Shown here in pieces: positions 37,312 through 45,596 of a DNA stretch of 64,000 nucleotides. Made by a program: the position numbers and the translations under genes. Origin of the DNA: Pseudoduganella flava (GTDB taxonomy: Bacteria > Pseudomonadota > Gammaproteobacteria > Burkholderiales > Burkholderiaceae_D); the NCBI RefSeq assembly GCF_007830495.1, contig NZ_VLKW01000010.1:1-64000 (forward strand). Direction: 5' to 3'. The notes below the pieces were generated by a model, which saw only the letters and a list, made by a program, of their open reading frames with translations, had not been told where the DNA came from and ran no database searches. Within the stretch, counting starts at the first letter, position 1. Every line of letters begins with the position of its first letter.

Positions 37312-40127
37312 TGGGCGCGTCGTTGCCGTTCCCTTCGGCGGCGCAACTCTTCGGCACCGGCCTGTCGCAGCATGCTCGCCTGATCACGCTGGCAAGCGTG
37401 CAGGACACGGCGCTGCCCGAAGCGCTGATGGCCGAACGGTTCACCGGCCGCGAGGGTGTCAATGAGCTGTTCGCGTTCGACGTCGATGCGCTGTCCGTGT
37501 CGACGGACCTGGACCTGTCCGCGTTCATCGGCGAAGAGCTGACCGTCACGCTGCAGCAGCCGGACGGCAGCCGCCGCGCATGGCACGGCCTGTGCACGCA
37601 GGCGGCCTGGCTGGGCGCCGACGGCGGCGTGGCCCGCTATCGCCTGAAGCTGGAACCGGCGCTCGCCCTGTTGGCCTTGCGCCGCGACAGCTACGTCTTC
37701 CAGGACAAGGACGCGCGCCAGATCGTGACGGAGCTGCTGTCGGACTACCCGCAGGTGCGCTTCGAATTCGACGTGACGCAGGAGCTGGCGCCGCGCGCCG
37801 TCTGCACGCAGTATCGCGAAAGTGACCTGGAATTCGTCACGCGCCTGCTGGCCTCGGAAGGCCTGTCGTGGCGCTTCGAACACGCCCAGCCGGACGACGA
37901 CAGCCAGGACGGCCAGGCGCGCCACAAGCTCGTGATCTTCGACAGCCAGGCACGCATTCCCGAGATGCCGGACGACGCCACGCTGCGCTTCCACGGCATG
38001 CGCGCGACGGACACGGACGACGCGATCGACCAATTCGGCGCGCAGCGGCGCATCGCCCCGAACGCGGTGACGATCAGCAGCTGGGACCCGGCGCAACTGC
38101 TCGCGCCGGCGTCCGAACAGCAATCGTCGCTCGACCTGGGCGAAGTACCGACCCTGGCCATCCACGACGGCAGCGGCGAACGCATCGCCAGCGGCTTCGA
38201 GAACGGCGCCACGCCCGACCTGCACAGCCGCCTGATGCTGCAGGCGCTGGAGCAGGACAACAAGCTGTTCGACGGCGCCGGCGCGGTGCGCCGGCTGGCG
38301 CCCGGCCACGGCTTCCACCTGGCGCAGCACGACCGCTACCCGGAAGGCCAGAACGGCTTCACGGTACTGTGGGTGGAGCACGACGCCCGCAATAACTTCA
38401 CGGCGCAGATCCGCACGCACCGCGACGGCGTGGAAAACGGCACCTACCGCAACCGCTTCGCCTGCATCCGCGACGCCGTGGCGATCGTGCCGCGCGCAAT
38501 CGCCGCGCCGCAGCCGGTCACGGCCCCCGGCCCGCAGACGGCGCTGGTGGTGGGCCTGCCGGACGCTGTCGCGACGACGACGCGCGACCATCAAGTCAAG
38601 ATCCAGTTCGCGTGGCAGCGCGGCACCGGCGCCAACCCGGGCGGGCTGACACACGACACGGACGAAGAAGGCAACGCGCCTGGCGACGAACGGTCCGGCA
38701 CGTGGGTGCGCGTGGCCGAAGCGCTGGCCGGCCCGAACTGGGGCAGCCAGTTCACGCCGCGCATCGGCACCGAAGTGCTGGTGGACTTCATCGAAGGCGA
38801 CATCGACCGCCCGATCGTCGTCGCGCAGCTGTACACGGGCAGCGACCTGCCGCCGTTCACAGCCGGCGTCGACTCGCAGGCGAACCACCCCGGCACGCTG
38901 TCCGGCATCCACACCAACGCATTCGACGGCGCCGGCTACAACCAGTGGCAGCTTGACGACACGCGCGGCCAAGTGCGCATGCGCCTGGCCACCAGCGCGG
39001 CCGCAACGCAGCTGAACCTGGGCTACCTGATCGCCCAGACGCCCGGCACCGCGCGGCGCGGATCGTACCGTGGCAGCGGCTTCGAGCTGCGCACGGACGC
39101 CTGGGCCGTGGTGCGCGGCGGCGACGGCGTGCTGCTGACGACGACCGCCCGGGCCGGCGCCGTCTCCACCCAGATGGACGCGGCCGAAGCGCTGGGGTCA
39201 CTGAAATCGGCGCACGAGCTGGCGAAGACGATCGGCGAAGCGGCGGTGAACCAGCACGCGCTGTCCAGCGCCGAAGCGTTGAAGGCGCATGCGGACACGA
39301 TCGCCCTGCTCGATCCGGAGGACAAGGGCAAGTTCGACGGCGACGTCAATGGTCATGCGGCGCAGAAGGCGCAGGATGGTTCGCGCGAACTCGATGCGGA
39401 GCAGCCAGTGGAAAAATTCGGCGCGCCGCTGGTCGTGATGGACGCTCCTTCGATCATCAACTGGGCGACGCAGGCGTCGACTGTGCTGTTCGCCGGCCAG
39501 CAGTTGCAATGGATCGCGCAAGGGGATGTGCACGTCGCGGCCGGTGCCACGGTGTCCACCGTCGCCGCCAACGCCGCGTCGTTCTTCACGCACGCCGGCG
39601 GGATCCAGGCGATCGCGGCGCAGGGGCCGGTGTCGGTGCAGGCGCATACGGATCAGCTGGAGATTTTGGCTGACAAGTCGGTCAGTGTGGTTTCCGTGTC
39701 GGATTCCATCGAGATTAAGGCCAATCAGAAGATTGTGCTGCAGGCGGGGCAGTCCTCTGTGACGCTCGAGGGTGGGGATATTACGTTTGCTTGCCCGGGG
39801 GAGTTTAGTGTCAAGGGTGGGCAGCATGTGTTTGATGGAGCCGCGCGCAAAACCGCCAACCTCCGCTCGTTACCAGGTCAACTGACGACTGAACAGAACT
39901 GGATCGCCCTGCACTATCTCGACCCGTATGTCGGTGAGGGCATTGCCGCAGCCGAGTATGAAATTCACTTTGAGGGCGGCCGCGTCCTTAACGGTAAGCT
40001 CGACGACCAAGGCCAGGCTCATCACGACAATGTCGAACGCAAGCGTGTAACGAAGGTGATTTACAAGCCGCGCACTCCGGAAAGCGAAAAACCGGCGGCG
40101 CCTTTTGAGGATTTAGCAAATGGTTGA
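37311..40127 (+). CDS. tssI: VgrG (TssI) spike protein with DUF2345 and C-terminal extension
   Basis: 938 residues. N-terminal gp27/gp5-like core (to about residue 510) including the OB-fold segment G-T-W-V-R-V-A and R-P-I-V-V-A-Q-L-Y-T-G; then a long linker, DUF2345 beta-helix region (about 560-830) and a C-terminal end of roughly 90 residues ending A-P-F-E-D-L-A-N-G, probably the cargo-binding part. The ATG at 37311 shares a base with the tssL stop; a TTG just before is less likely. Codon use shifts from very GC-rich to relaxed within the last 500-800 bases, which suggests that the tip was swapped together with the effector behind it. Confidence 0.95.
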   Translation: MGASLPFPSAAQLFGTGLSQHARLITLASVQDTALPEALMAERFTGREGVNELFAFDVDALSVSTDLDLSAFIGEELTVTLQQPDGSRRAWHGLCTQAAWLGADGGVARYRLKLEPALALLALRRDSYVFQDKDARQIVTELLSDYPQVRFEFDVTQELAPRAVCTQYRESDLEFVTRLLASEGLSWRFEHAQPDDDSQDGQARHKLVIFDSQARIPEMPDDATLRFHGMRATDTDDAIDQFGAQRRIAPNAVTISSWDPAQLLAPASEQQSSLDLGEVPTLAIHDGSGERIASGFENGATPDLHSRLMLQALEQDNKLFDGAGAVRRLAPGHGFHLAQHDRYPEGQNGFTVLWVEHDARNNFTAQIRTHRDGVENGTYRNRFACIRDAVAIVPRAIAAPQPVTAPGPQTALVVGLPDAVATTTRDHQVKIQFAWQRGTGANPGGLTHDTDEEGNAPGDERSGTWVRVAEALAGPNWGSQFTPRIGTEVLVDFIEGDIDRPIVVAQLYTGSDLPPFTAGVDSQANHPGTLSGIHTNAFDGAGYNQWQLDDTRGQVRMRLATSAAATQLNLGYLIAQTPGTARRGSYRGSGFELRTDAWAVVRGGDGVLLTTTARAGAVSTQMDAAEALGSLKSAHELAKTIGEAAVNQHALSSAEALKAHADTIALLDPEDKGKFDGDVNGHAAQKAQDGSRELDAEQPVEKFGAPLVVMDAPSIINWATQASTVLFAGQQLQWIAQGDVHVAAGATVSTVAANAASFFTHAGGIQAIAAQGPVSVQAHTDQLEILADKSVSVVSVSDSIEIKANQKIVLQAGQSSVTLEGGDITFACPGEFSVKGGQHVFDGAARKTANLRSLPGQLTTEQNWIALHYLDPYVGEGIAAAEYEIHFEGGRVLNGKLDDQGQAHHDNVERKRVTKVIYKPRTPESEKPAAPFEDLANG

Positions 40128-40150
40128 GGGACAAAAACGCAAGGGGCTCC

Positions 40151-41713
40151 ATGGCTGAGATCAACACTACGCAGATGCGGGATGCACTGGCGTGGTTAAC
40201 AAACGACCAAAAGAAAGCAGACGATCCGAGCACAAACCCCTTTGAATGGTTCTGGGAAGCAATACAGGGCGACTTCAACGAAGACCGTTCCACTGGTCAA
40301 TTAGTGATGGACGCAGCAATTTCGATGATACCGTTGGTTGACCAAGTTTGCGACGCAAGGGATCTCATCGCAAACTGTGTCAAACTTCGCAAGGACGTTA
40401 CAGACGGCTGGGCGTGGGTCTCGTTAGGTTTGACTTTGATCGGTCTGTTCCCATTTGTGGGCTCCCTGGTCAAAGGCGTGCTCAAGATCTTCTTTGCATT
40501 CGTACGCCGGATGGGTGGGGCTGCGATCCTCAAAGCCGTTGACTTGGCGATGACTTGGGTGATTACGTTCCTGCGCCGTCGGGACGTGCAGAAATACCTG
40601 AGGCTGCACAAAATCGACGACGTCTTCAACTGGCTGGCGAAAGAGATCAGATCCATACGTGGCCGGATTAACGTCGCGGCTCTGCTAAACGCATTCGATC
40701 GAGGTATCAAGGTCCTGGAGGGAATGGTCGATAAGGTGGCGTATGTTCCCCTAATCGGAAAGAAGGCGCGCGGGTATCTTGAAGATGTTCAGAAAGTTCG
40801 CTTGGCAGCCAATGATTACCTTGCTGACCAGTTAAAGCCTCTCTTTGATATCTTCGATCGGATTGCATTGAGGCTAGACCGTGCAGCGCTCGAGAACATG
40901 CCGGGCATCGTAAATGTCAAGAACGTTCACTTCCGCGGCACTCTTCCAGAAGCGGCTGCGGTCAGGTTGATGGGGGAGCCAAACCCTCTCCCGGAATGGA
41001 TGAGCAAAGGAAAAACTGGAAATTATCCTGCGCTGAAATACGATCGCTATAAAGACTACGTCGCCAAACAAGTCGCCAAGGGATGGCCACCACTCAATCA
41101 AAACAATATTGAGTCGTTTGCAAATATTCTGAAAGGAGAAATTTCGGGGCCTGCTCGGCTATACCGTATCCTTTCGCCCAATAGCCGGGCGATGAGCGAT
41201 TGCTGGGTGACAGAGGAGGTTTTCAATGCTTTGAAGGCTGCAGAGAATCCGCGCGCCGCTTGGCGCCGGCACCTCGCTGTCTGGCCAGACTGGAACGTTA
41301 ACGGACAGTTCGTGGTATACGACGTCAAACCTGGCGAGACGTTGAAGGTATGGCGCGGCAAGGCGTCGAGCCAGTTTAAGAAGAGTTTACCCGACCGTCA
41401 TCTGGAGGGTGGCTGGGAACAAATTATCTTCAAACTGGACTATAGCGACGCCCGCAATGATACTATGCGGTTCTATAAACTCAATGGCGGAAAGAAGAAT
41501 CGGCTGGAAGGCGCCATCAGTCAGGGAGAGTATTATAAGCTCCCAAAAGATGAGCAAGCACGTTATGTCAGCATACGGGAGAGCATCAATCACCCTAACA
41601 TTAGCGGCCCGTTTGAAACAGGCTGGCGATATGAAGATTTCGACGGCGCAGGACTCGTAGATCGTATCGGTCTGCCAGCACTCCCTGGACAGACAACAAA
41701 GTTGGCAGATTAA
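40151..41713 (+). CDS. VgrG-linked T6SS effector, hydrophobic N-terminal module and C-terminal toxin-like domain
   Basis: 520 residues from the ATG at 40151, which has AAGGGG upstream; the frame is open to a TTG at 40124 that overlaps the vgrG stop. Residues about 35-130 (G-D-F-N-E-D-R-S-T-G-Q, then I-P-L-V-D-Q-V-C-D-A-R-D, then two hydrophobic stretches L-T-L-I-G-L-F-P-F-V-G-S) form a module I know from many VgrG-linked effectors. The C-terminal half, from about residue 300, has R-L-Y-R-I, C-W-V-T-E-E-V-F, K-V-W-R-G-K-A-S-S-Q and L-E-G-G-W-E-Q; this order recalls ADP-ribosyltransferase-like toxins, but that is a guess. The genes behind it are immunity candidates. Confidence 0.8.
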   Translation: MAEINTTQMRDALAWLTNDQKKADDPSTNPFEWFWEAIQGDFNEDRSTGQLVMDAAISMIPLVDQVCDARDLIANCVKLRKDVTDGWAWVSLGLTLIGLFPFVGSLVKGVLKIFFAFVRRMGGAAILKAVDLAMTWVITFLRRRDVQKYLRLHKIDDVFNWLAKEIRSIRGRINVAALLNAFDRGIKVLEGMVDKVAYVPLIGKKARGYLEDVQKVRLAANDYLADQLKPLFDIFDRIALRLDRAALENMPGIVNVKNVHFRGTLPEAAAVRLMGEPNPLPEWMSKGKTGNYPALKYDRYKDYVAKQVAKGWPPLNQNNIESFANILKGEISGPARLYRILSPNSRAMSDCWVTEEVFNALKAAENPRAAWRRHLAVWPDWNVNGQFVVYDVKPGETLKVWRGKASSQFKKSLPDRHLEGGWEQIIFKLDYSDARNDTMRFYKLNGGKKNRLEGAISQGEYYKLPKDEQARYVSIRESINHPNISGPFETGWRYEDFDGAGLVDRIGLPALPGQTTKLAD

Positions 41714-41723
41714 AGAGAATCAT

Positions 41724-42830
41724 ATGCAGAATATCCCTATCGAACTTACTCAGGCTCAAAAAAGGCAAGTTACTCTTCTTTATCATTTTGCCTCGCTCGA
41801 TTACCTGAGAGGATTGCAGAAAAATCTCCATGAGCTCATGGCTTTCGTCGATCCAACACTTGACTTAGCCAAACTTCAGGCCCGTGACAGCGTGTTAACA
41901 GACGCTCGCTGGGGTGCACGCAACACGTCCGGCAACTGGGCGAATAATGGTTGGCCGTTGCTGGCTGACTTCGAGCTCTCCGTTGCAAGAGATATAGCCA
42001 AGCGGTCGTATGAAGCATACTCGATCACTGACGCAAACCAATGTGCTCGCGGACTTGCCGAGCTGTCGCTAGGCTGGATGACACCCGATGAGCAGGCTGA
42101 CTTCGAAACCCGTTTCGATAAAATCGTCCAATACGCAGGTTACATCGACAACACAATGAGTCAGCACGAAGTCGCTGGTCGTTGGGATGATTTCGGGCTT
42201 GCTATGGCTGGTAAGGCTTTCCCCGAGGTGCTCAGATCTGCGCCTGCGCTGCGGCTGCGTGCAGACATTACGGCTGCAACTGGCCAGACGCCAGTGCGGA
42301 CTGGCGTCTACCTGCCTATTGATGATCCAAACGGCGCTCCGCAATTCTGCTGGGTTGGAAAACCCGCCGGTGTGCTTCTCGAATCGAACACGTTGAACGA
42401 TCTCGGCTTGGAGGCGCTTGCAGAGGTTGGTCGCAACTCGCTTTGGGTTGACGAAGAACGTATGTATGAGTTCGTCCAGAAACGCATGAACGATCCGCGG
42501 TTGCTAGCGGATCCGCTGTTTGAAGATAGCGTCGAAGACCCCGACTTGGCGCCGAGCCTCGTCGCGCGCAACGCATTTACGACGCGCCCTTGCAAGTGGA
42601 TTTTTGTTGAGCAGATACACGGCGAAATGGTCTCCCTGGATGAGGACGAGCATGAGCCCAGCTCGTTTGAAGGCCCGCGCGTGGTAGCTGGGTCTCCGTG
42701 TCCGACCTCTGGCTATTATTTCACCCCGGCACAGCCCGGGTCGCGACGGATGTTCGCGGCAGGTGAGATCATGCCTGAAGTGGGCGGAGCCTACGGCGCG
42801 ACAATTTGGCAGTGGGACCACACTCAGTAA
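41724..42830 (+). CDS. Immunity-like protein (paralogue 1)
   Basis: 368 residues, cytoplasmic, directly 10 bp after the effector, the usual place for its immunity gene. It has a helical N-terminal half (L-L-Y-H-F-A-S-L-D-Y-L near residue 20, W-M-T-P-D-E-Q near 110) and a beta-rich C-terminal half with R-T-G-V-Y-L-P, C-P-T-S-G-Y-Y-F-T-P and a W-Q-W-D end. It aligns along its full length with the protein at 45597-46715. I believe it belongs to the Imm71/Imm72 immunity group, but this needs a profile search. GC content and codon use are lower than in the T6SS genes. Confidence 0.75.
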   Translation: MQNIPIELTQAQKRQVTLLYHFASLDYLRGLQKNLHELMAFVDPTLDLAKLQARDSVLTDARWGARNTSGNWANNGWPLLADFELSVARDIAKRSYEAYSITDANQCARGLAELSLGWMTPDEQADFETRFDKIVQYAGYIDNTMSQHEVAGRWDDFGLAMAGKAFPEVLRSAPALRLRADITAATGQTPVRTGVYLPIDDPNGAPQFCWVGKPAGVLLESNTLNDLGLEALAEVGRNSLWVDEERMYEFVQKRMNDPRLLADPLFEDSVEDPDLAPSLVARNAFTTRPCKWIFVEQIHGEMVSLDEDEHEPSSFEGPRVVAGSPCPTSGYYFTPAQPGSRRMFAAGEIMPEVGGAYGATIWQWDHTQ

Positions 42831-42858
42831 AAGAAAAGCGTTTAATCATACTGAGGCG

Positions 42859-42921
42859 TTCGATTTGGAGAAATCTGGCACGTTTCAAAACGTGCGTAGA
42901 TCGATTTACCGAGGGCAATAG
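42859..42921 (+). pseudogene. Scrap of a third immunity gene (like 47533-48621)
   Basis: The + frame here reads L-A-R-F-K-T-C-V-D-R-F-T-E-G-N-R-R, matching L-A-H-F-K-T-C-V-D-R-L-A-K-G-D-R-R of the gene at 47533. At DNA level 42883-42897 equals 47778-47792 (15 identical bases) with further similarity on both sides. No start or remainder of the gene is present, so it is recombination debris. Confidence 0.75.
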
Positions 42922-43044
42922 ACGATCCTGCTCCGTGACGCGGCCTACCTGCGATTACAACTCCTCGCAGCCTGGATCCAGACGCGTGGATTCACTGTCG
43001 AGAAAATGATCGAAGCGTGGGACCGCTTCATGAATCAGCTATGA
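42922..43044 (+). pseudogene. Orphan 3' end of an unknown gene, coupled to the next gene
   Basis: After a TAG at 42919 this frame gives 40 codons of protein-like sequence (Y-L-R-L-Q-L-L-A-A-W-I-Q-T-R-G-F, then I-E-A-W-D-R-F-M-N-Q-L) ending in TGA at 43042-43044. That stop overlaps the ATG at 43041 of the exported protein in an ATGA. The arrangement suggests that a lost upstream gene was once translated together with it. Family unknown. Confidence 0.45.
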
Positions 43045-43916
43045 ATAAACGCATCTTTCGAAATTCTTGCGCCCCACTTCTTCTAGTGGCAGCGGCAGTA
43101 TCCGCACCTACGATTGCGGCTCAACCCGGTCGGGGTGCGCCGGTGCTGGCCTGCGCCCTGATAAAGAAGCAGAAGCAACCTGCCGCCATTTGGACGACCG
43201 CGCAGGGAGCTCCCATCAGTGGAGATATTGATTTAGGACGTATCGACAAAACTGGTGATCACGGCGCGGAAGAGTATGTGCCAGCTGAAAACCTCTATCA
43301 CCTAATATTGTCTCCAAGCCGCTTGACTGTCACATACCCGTGCTCACTCAGCCTTTGCATTGAGGCTGAGAAAATTCAACCGCGATGCCCAGACACTTCC
43401 GAGTACGAAATAAAAATGGGCGTCTTACCGTCAAAATTTGGGCCCGGCCCGTTCTCCACGGACACGGTGCTTACGCCGGAGGATCCAAAATCGGATTATC
43501 CGCTCGACCTCGATCTGCTATCTGGAAGGCTGGTAAAAGGCACGGTTCTTATGCCGTGGTTGGAAATTCAAGAAATAACACGCAACCAAGTTTCGAGTAA
43601 AAGCACGAGCGGCGACCGACAGCAACTGTTGAGGTACTCAGTGAGAAATACAGGAAATCGACACGTTCAGTTGCGCGACTGGGAAAAAGTTGATGGGTCA
43701 AACTCAGGCATTGAATTGAAAGAAAATACCTGCGCATCAGGCCTCATTTCTCCAGGTGCGGCATGCACTGTAGTACTGAGCGTCACTCCCGACGGCTCTC
43801 GATCAAGGAAATATGCCTCGTGGGTTGCTTCGAGTGTCGATGAACGGATAAACGTTACCATCTACGCGAATTTCGACGAAAAGTCGCATCTTATAGTATC
43901 CCTGAAGACTCAATAG
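43041..43916 (+). CDS. Exported protein of unknown function in the immunity island
   Basis: 291 residues. Signal peptide M-N-K-R-I-F-R-N then a hydrophobic run ending P-T-I-A-A-Q. The mature part has several Cys (L-A-C-A near 40, Y-P-C-S-L-S-L-C, R-C-P-D, N-T-C-A-S and A-A-C-T), likely disulfides, and a late segment resembling an Ig-like or pilin-chaperone strand order (L-R-Y-S-V-R-N-T-G-N, then A-A-C-T-V-V-L-S-V-T-P). Role unknown; in this setting it could be a periplasmic immunity protein. The start at 43041 overlaps the stop of a leftover frame. Confidence 0.7.
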   Translation: MNKRIFRNSCAPLLLVAAAVSAPTIAAQPGRGAPVLACALIKKQKQPAAIWTTAQGAPISGDIDLGRIDKTGDHGAEEYVPAENLYHLILSPSRLTVTYPCSLSLCIEAEKIQPRCPDTSEYEIKMGVLPSKFGPGPFSTDTVLTPEDPKSDYPLDLDLLSGRLVKGTVLMPWLEIQEITRNQVSSKSTSGDRQQLLRYSVRNTGNRHVQLRDWEKVDGSNSGIELKENTCASGLISPGAACTVVLSVTPDGSRSRKYASWVASSVDERINVTIYANFDEKSHLIVSLKTQ

Positions 43917-43926
43917 GTTCCTATAA

Positions 43927-44118
43927 GCTTATTTAGGCGCCTTATTGCTCTTTAAGGATACCCCGGCTCTGACGCAGAAAATCGTGGGCAATGCCCTGGA
44001 CGCTGGCACATACAAAAAGCAAGGGACGTTTCAGACAGATGAGTTTCTTTCGTCTCTGCTCAGCTCTTCTTATCTTAACGATCGGATCGCAACTCTTAGG
44101 GTGCGACTATTCGAATAG
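43927..44118 (+). pseudogene. Possible gene remnant overlapping the lipoprotein start
   Basis: An open frame after a TAA at 43924 reads L-L-L-F-K-D-T-P-A-L-T-Q-K-I-V-G-N-A-L and G-T-Y-K-K-Q-G-T-F-Q-T-D-E-F before ending at a TAG at 44116. It looks protein-like up to about 44045 and has no start codon of its own, so it may be the end of a lost gene overwritten by the lipoprotein gene. Chance cannot be excluded. Confidence 0.3.
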
Positions 44119-44908
44119 TATGCAGACACCGATGAAACAGGGAAATAAAGTCGAATTTAACCTTCGCGAGAGTGGCGACACCTTCAAGTCCCGCTATTCT
44201 GAGCTGGTAAAGGCATTACGGCAACCGGTCGGGGTCACCTTCTACAATGTGCAGTGGCCGTCCGGCAAAAAAGGTGCCGTCAAGATCAATGCGGGATCAA
44301 CGACTCTGGAAGTTGACAATGTTCTTCATCTTTCGGCTGCCCAGGATGAGGCTTTCCAGAACGAAGGCATAGCGACAATAAATGTGATCAGTGGCATTAG
44401 CGGTCCCAACGGGATATCGCATCTGGGAGCGCGTGACTACCTCTTTTCTGCACTTGCGAAGCTGAGAAAGGCCGGTTGGGCGCCAACTATTCCCTTTGGC
44501 GCACCCAGGCTCCGCGGAAGGGAAATGTTGATGTACAAGGCTGAGTCGGGGAAATTCACGACGCTTGACGCTGACTACGTGCCCACGCTCGATGAATGGC
44601 TCCAGCTTGAGGACCTCACGATTTGGGAACTGCACGGAGACCGTGCGTTTCTCAAGGTTAGCTTCAAGCGTCAGTCCAAAAGTGGGGATCCTGCCGGCTT
44701 AGACATCTACCTTATAACCTATGAACTTACTTCCGATGTTAACTATTTCAGAGGCTTCGTCGATCCGCTCCATCGTGGAGAGTGGAAGACTTTATTGCAA
44801 GCGGAGCTAGACGAACTTGCAGTAAAACGCAAGAACATTGAGCGACAACTGTCCATACGAGGCGTTCACATTGATACCGGTTATAAAGATCCTGTGGCCC
44901 CTGAGTAG
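44039..44908 (+). CDS. Putative lipoprotein, possible periplasmic immunity protein
   Basis: 289 residues. Lipoprotein signal S-F-F-R-L-C-S-A-L-L-I-L with lipobox QLLGC; Asp follows the Cys, which in enterobacteria favours the inner membrane. The body has V-T-F-Y-N-V-Q-W-P-S-G-K-K, R-G-R-E-M-L-M-Y and E-L-H-G-D-R-A-F-L-K-V-S-F, ending in a helix with K-R-K-N-I-E-R-Q-L. I know similar lipoproteins beside T6SS effectors in Burkholderiales but no defined role. The frame is open 16 codons upstream; 44039 is chosen for the signal peptide. Confidence 0.75.
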   Translation: MSFFRLCSALLILTIGSQLLGCDYSNSMQTPMKQGNKVEFNLRESGDTFKSRYSELVKALRQPVGVTFYNVQWPSGKKGAVKINAGSTTLEVDNVLHLSAAQDEAFQNEGIATINVISGISGPNGISHLGARDYLFSALAKLRKAGWAPTIPFGAPRLRGREMLMYKAESGKFTTLDADYVPTLDEWLQLEDLTIWELHGDRAFLKVSFKRQSKSGDPAGLDIYLITYELTSDVNYFRGFVDPLHRGEWKTLLQAELDELAVKRKNIERQLSIRGVHIDTGYKDPVAPE

Positions 44909-45019
44909 CTTACGCGATGAACATCTTCGAGCTCTAGTTTGGGCGACAGAGTTAGCAAGTATCTGCGGTTTTAGATGCAGCTGACTCCCCGGGCACACTA
45001 CTAAATTCGGATACTGATC

Positions 45020-45082
45020 GTGGCAACGGAATTTGAGCTTTCTCGCTCGCACGCTATTCAGGCCACTGTGCTCTATCACCCT
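45020..45082 (+). repeat. Duplicated 5' end of the immunity paralogue
   Basis: The frame here reads E-F-E-L-S-R-S-H-A-I-Q-A-T-V-L-Y-H, matching E-L-E-L-S-R-W-Q-A-I-Q-A-T-L-L-Y-H at the start of the gene at 45597. At DNA level the segment GCTATTCAGGCCACT is identical in both (around 45052 and 45647). The similarity stops abruptly at 45080, where an unrelated signal peptide begins, so a copy of the immunity gene was cut short here. Confidence 0.8.
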
Positions 45083-45565
45083 ATGCGTAGAATTCGAATT
45101 CGTGCTGCCTTCACCTTGTATTGTTATATAATACTCGGCACCTCTGCTGCATCGGAAGATGGACAGTGCTCCGACGGTTGCGTCATACTAAGTCGTAGCG
45201 ATGATCAGAACTGCGACCTCAATAAAACGCCTCTATCCCGCTGTGGTGGGTATCGCCAGTTCATGAAATCTGACGCAATATTGAATGAGGAGTATCGTCG
45301 TCTTTTTCAGCAACTGAAGTTGATCGACAGAAAGTCCCTGCAGAAGGCTCAACGCGAGTGGATAATGTGGCGTGACGAGCAGTGTGAGACTGAGGAAGTG
45401 GAAGCGAATTGCGATAATGGTGTGTGCGCTGGTGTGGCGCACGATAGCTGTATCTTGGATCTCACCGCGCGAAGGGCAAAGGAGCTGCGTCGTTTCACGC
45501 AGGAGAATGCTTCTGGAGTAGATAGCGGGTTCGCGTTCTCAAAGGGTCGCACGGATCGGGATTGA
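45083..45565 (+). CDS. LprI-like secreted protein (lysozyme-inhibitor type, DUF1311)
   Basis: 160 residues from the ATG at 45083. Signal peptide R-R-I-R-I-R-A-A-F then a hydrophobic run ending T-S-A-A-S. The mature part shows the LprI pattern: L-N-E-E-Y-R-R-L, then L-Q-K-A-Q-R-E-W-I-M-W-R-D-E-Q-C, and paired Cys. LprI-type proteins inhibit lysozyme in mycobacteria; in this place it could shield the cell wall against a glycan-cutting effector, which is inference. The frame continues 21 codons upstream into a copy of the immunity gene start (45020), so a fused protein without a proper signal peptide could also be made. Confidence 0.75.
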   Translation: MRRIRIRAAFTLYCYIILGTSAASEDGQCSDGCVILSRSDDQNCDLNKTPLSRCGGYRQFMKSDAILNEEYRRLFQQLKLIDRKSLQKAQREWIMWRDEQCETEEVEANCDNGVCAGVAHDSCILDLTARRAKELRRFTQENASGVDSGFAFSKGRTDRD

Positions 45566-45596
45566 GACCGTAAATTGACGACTGTGGTGGCGCCAT

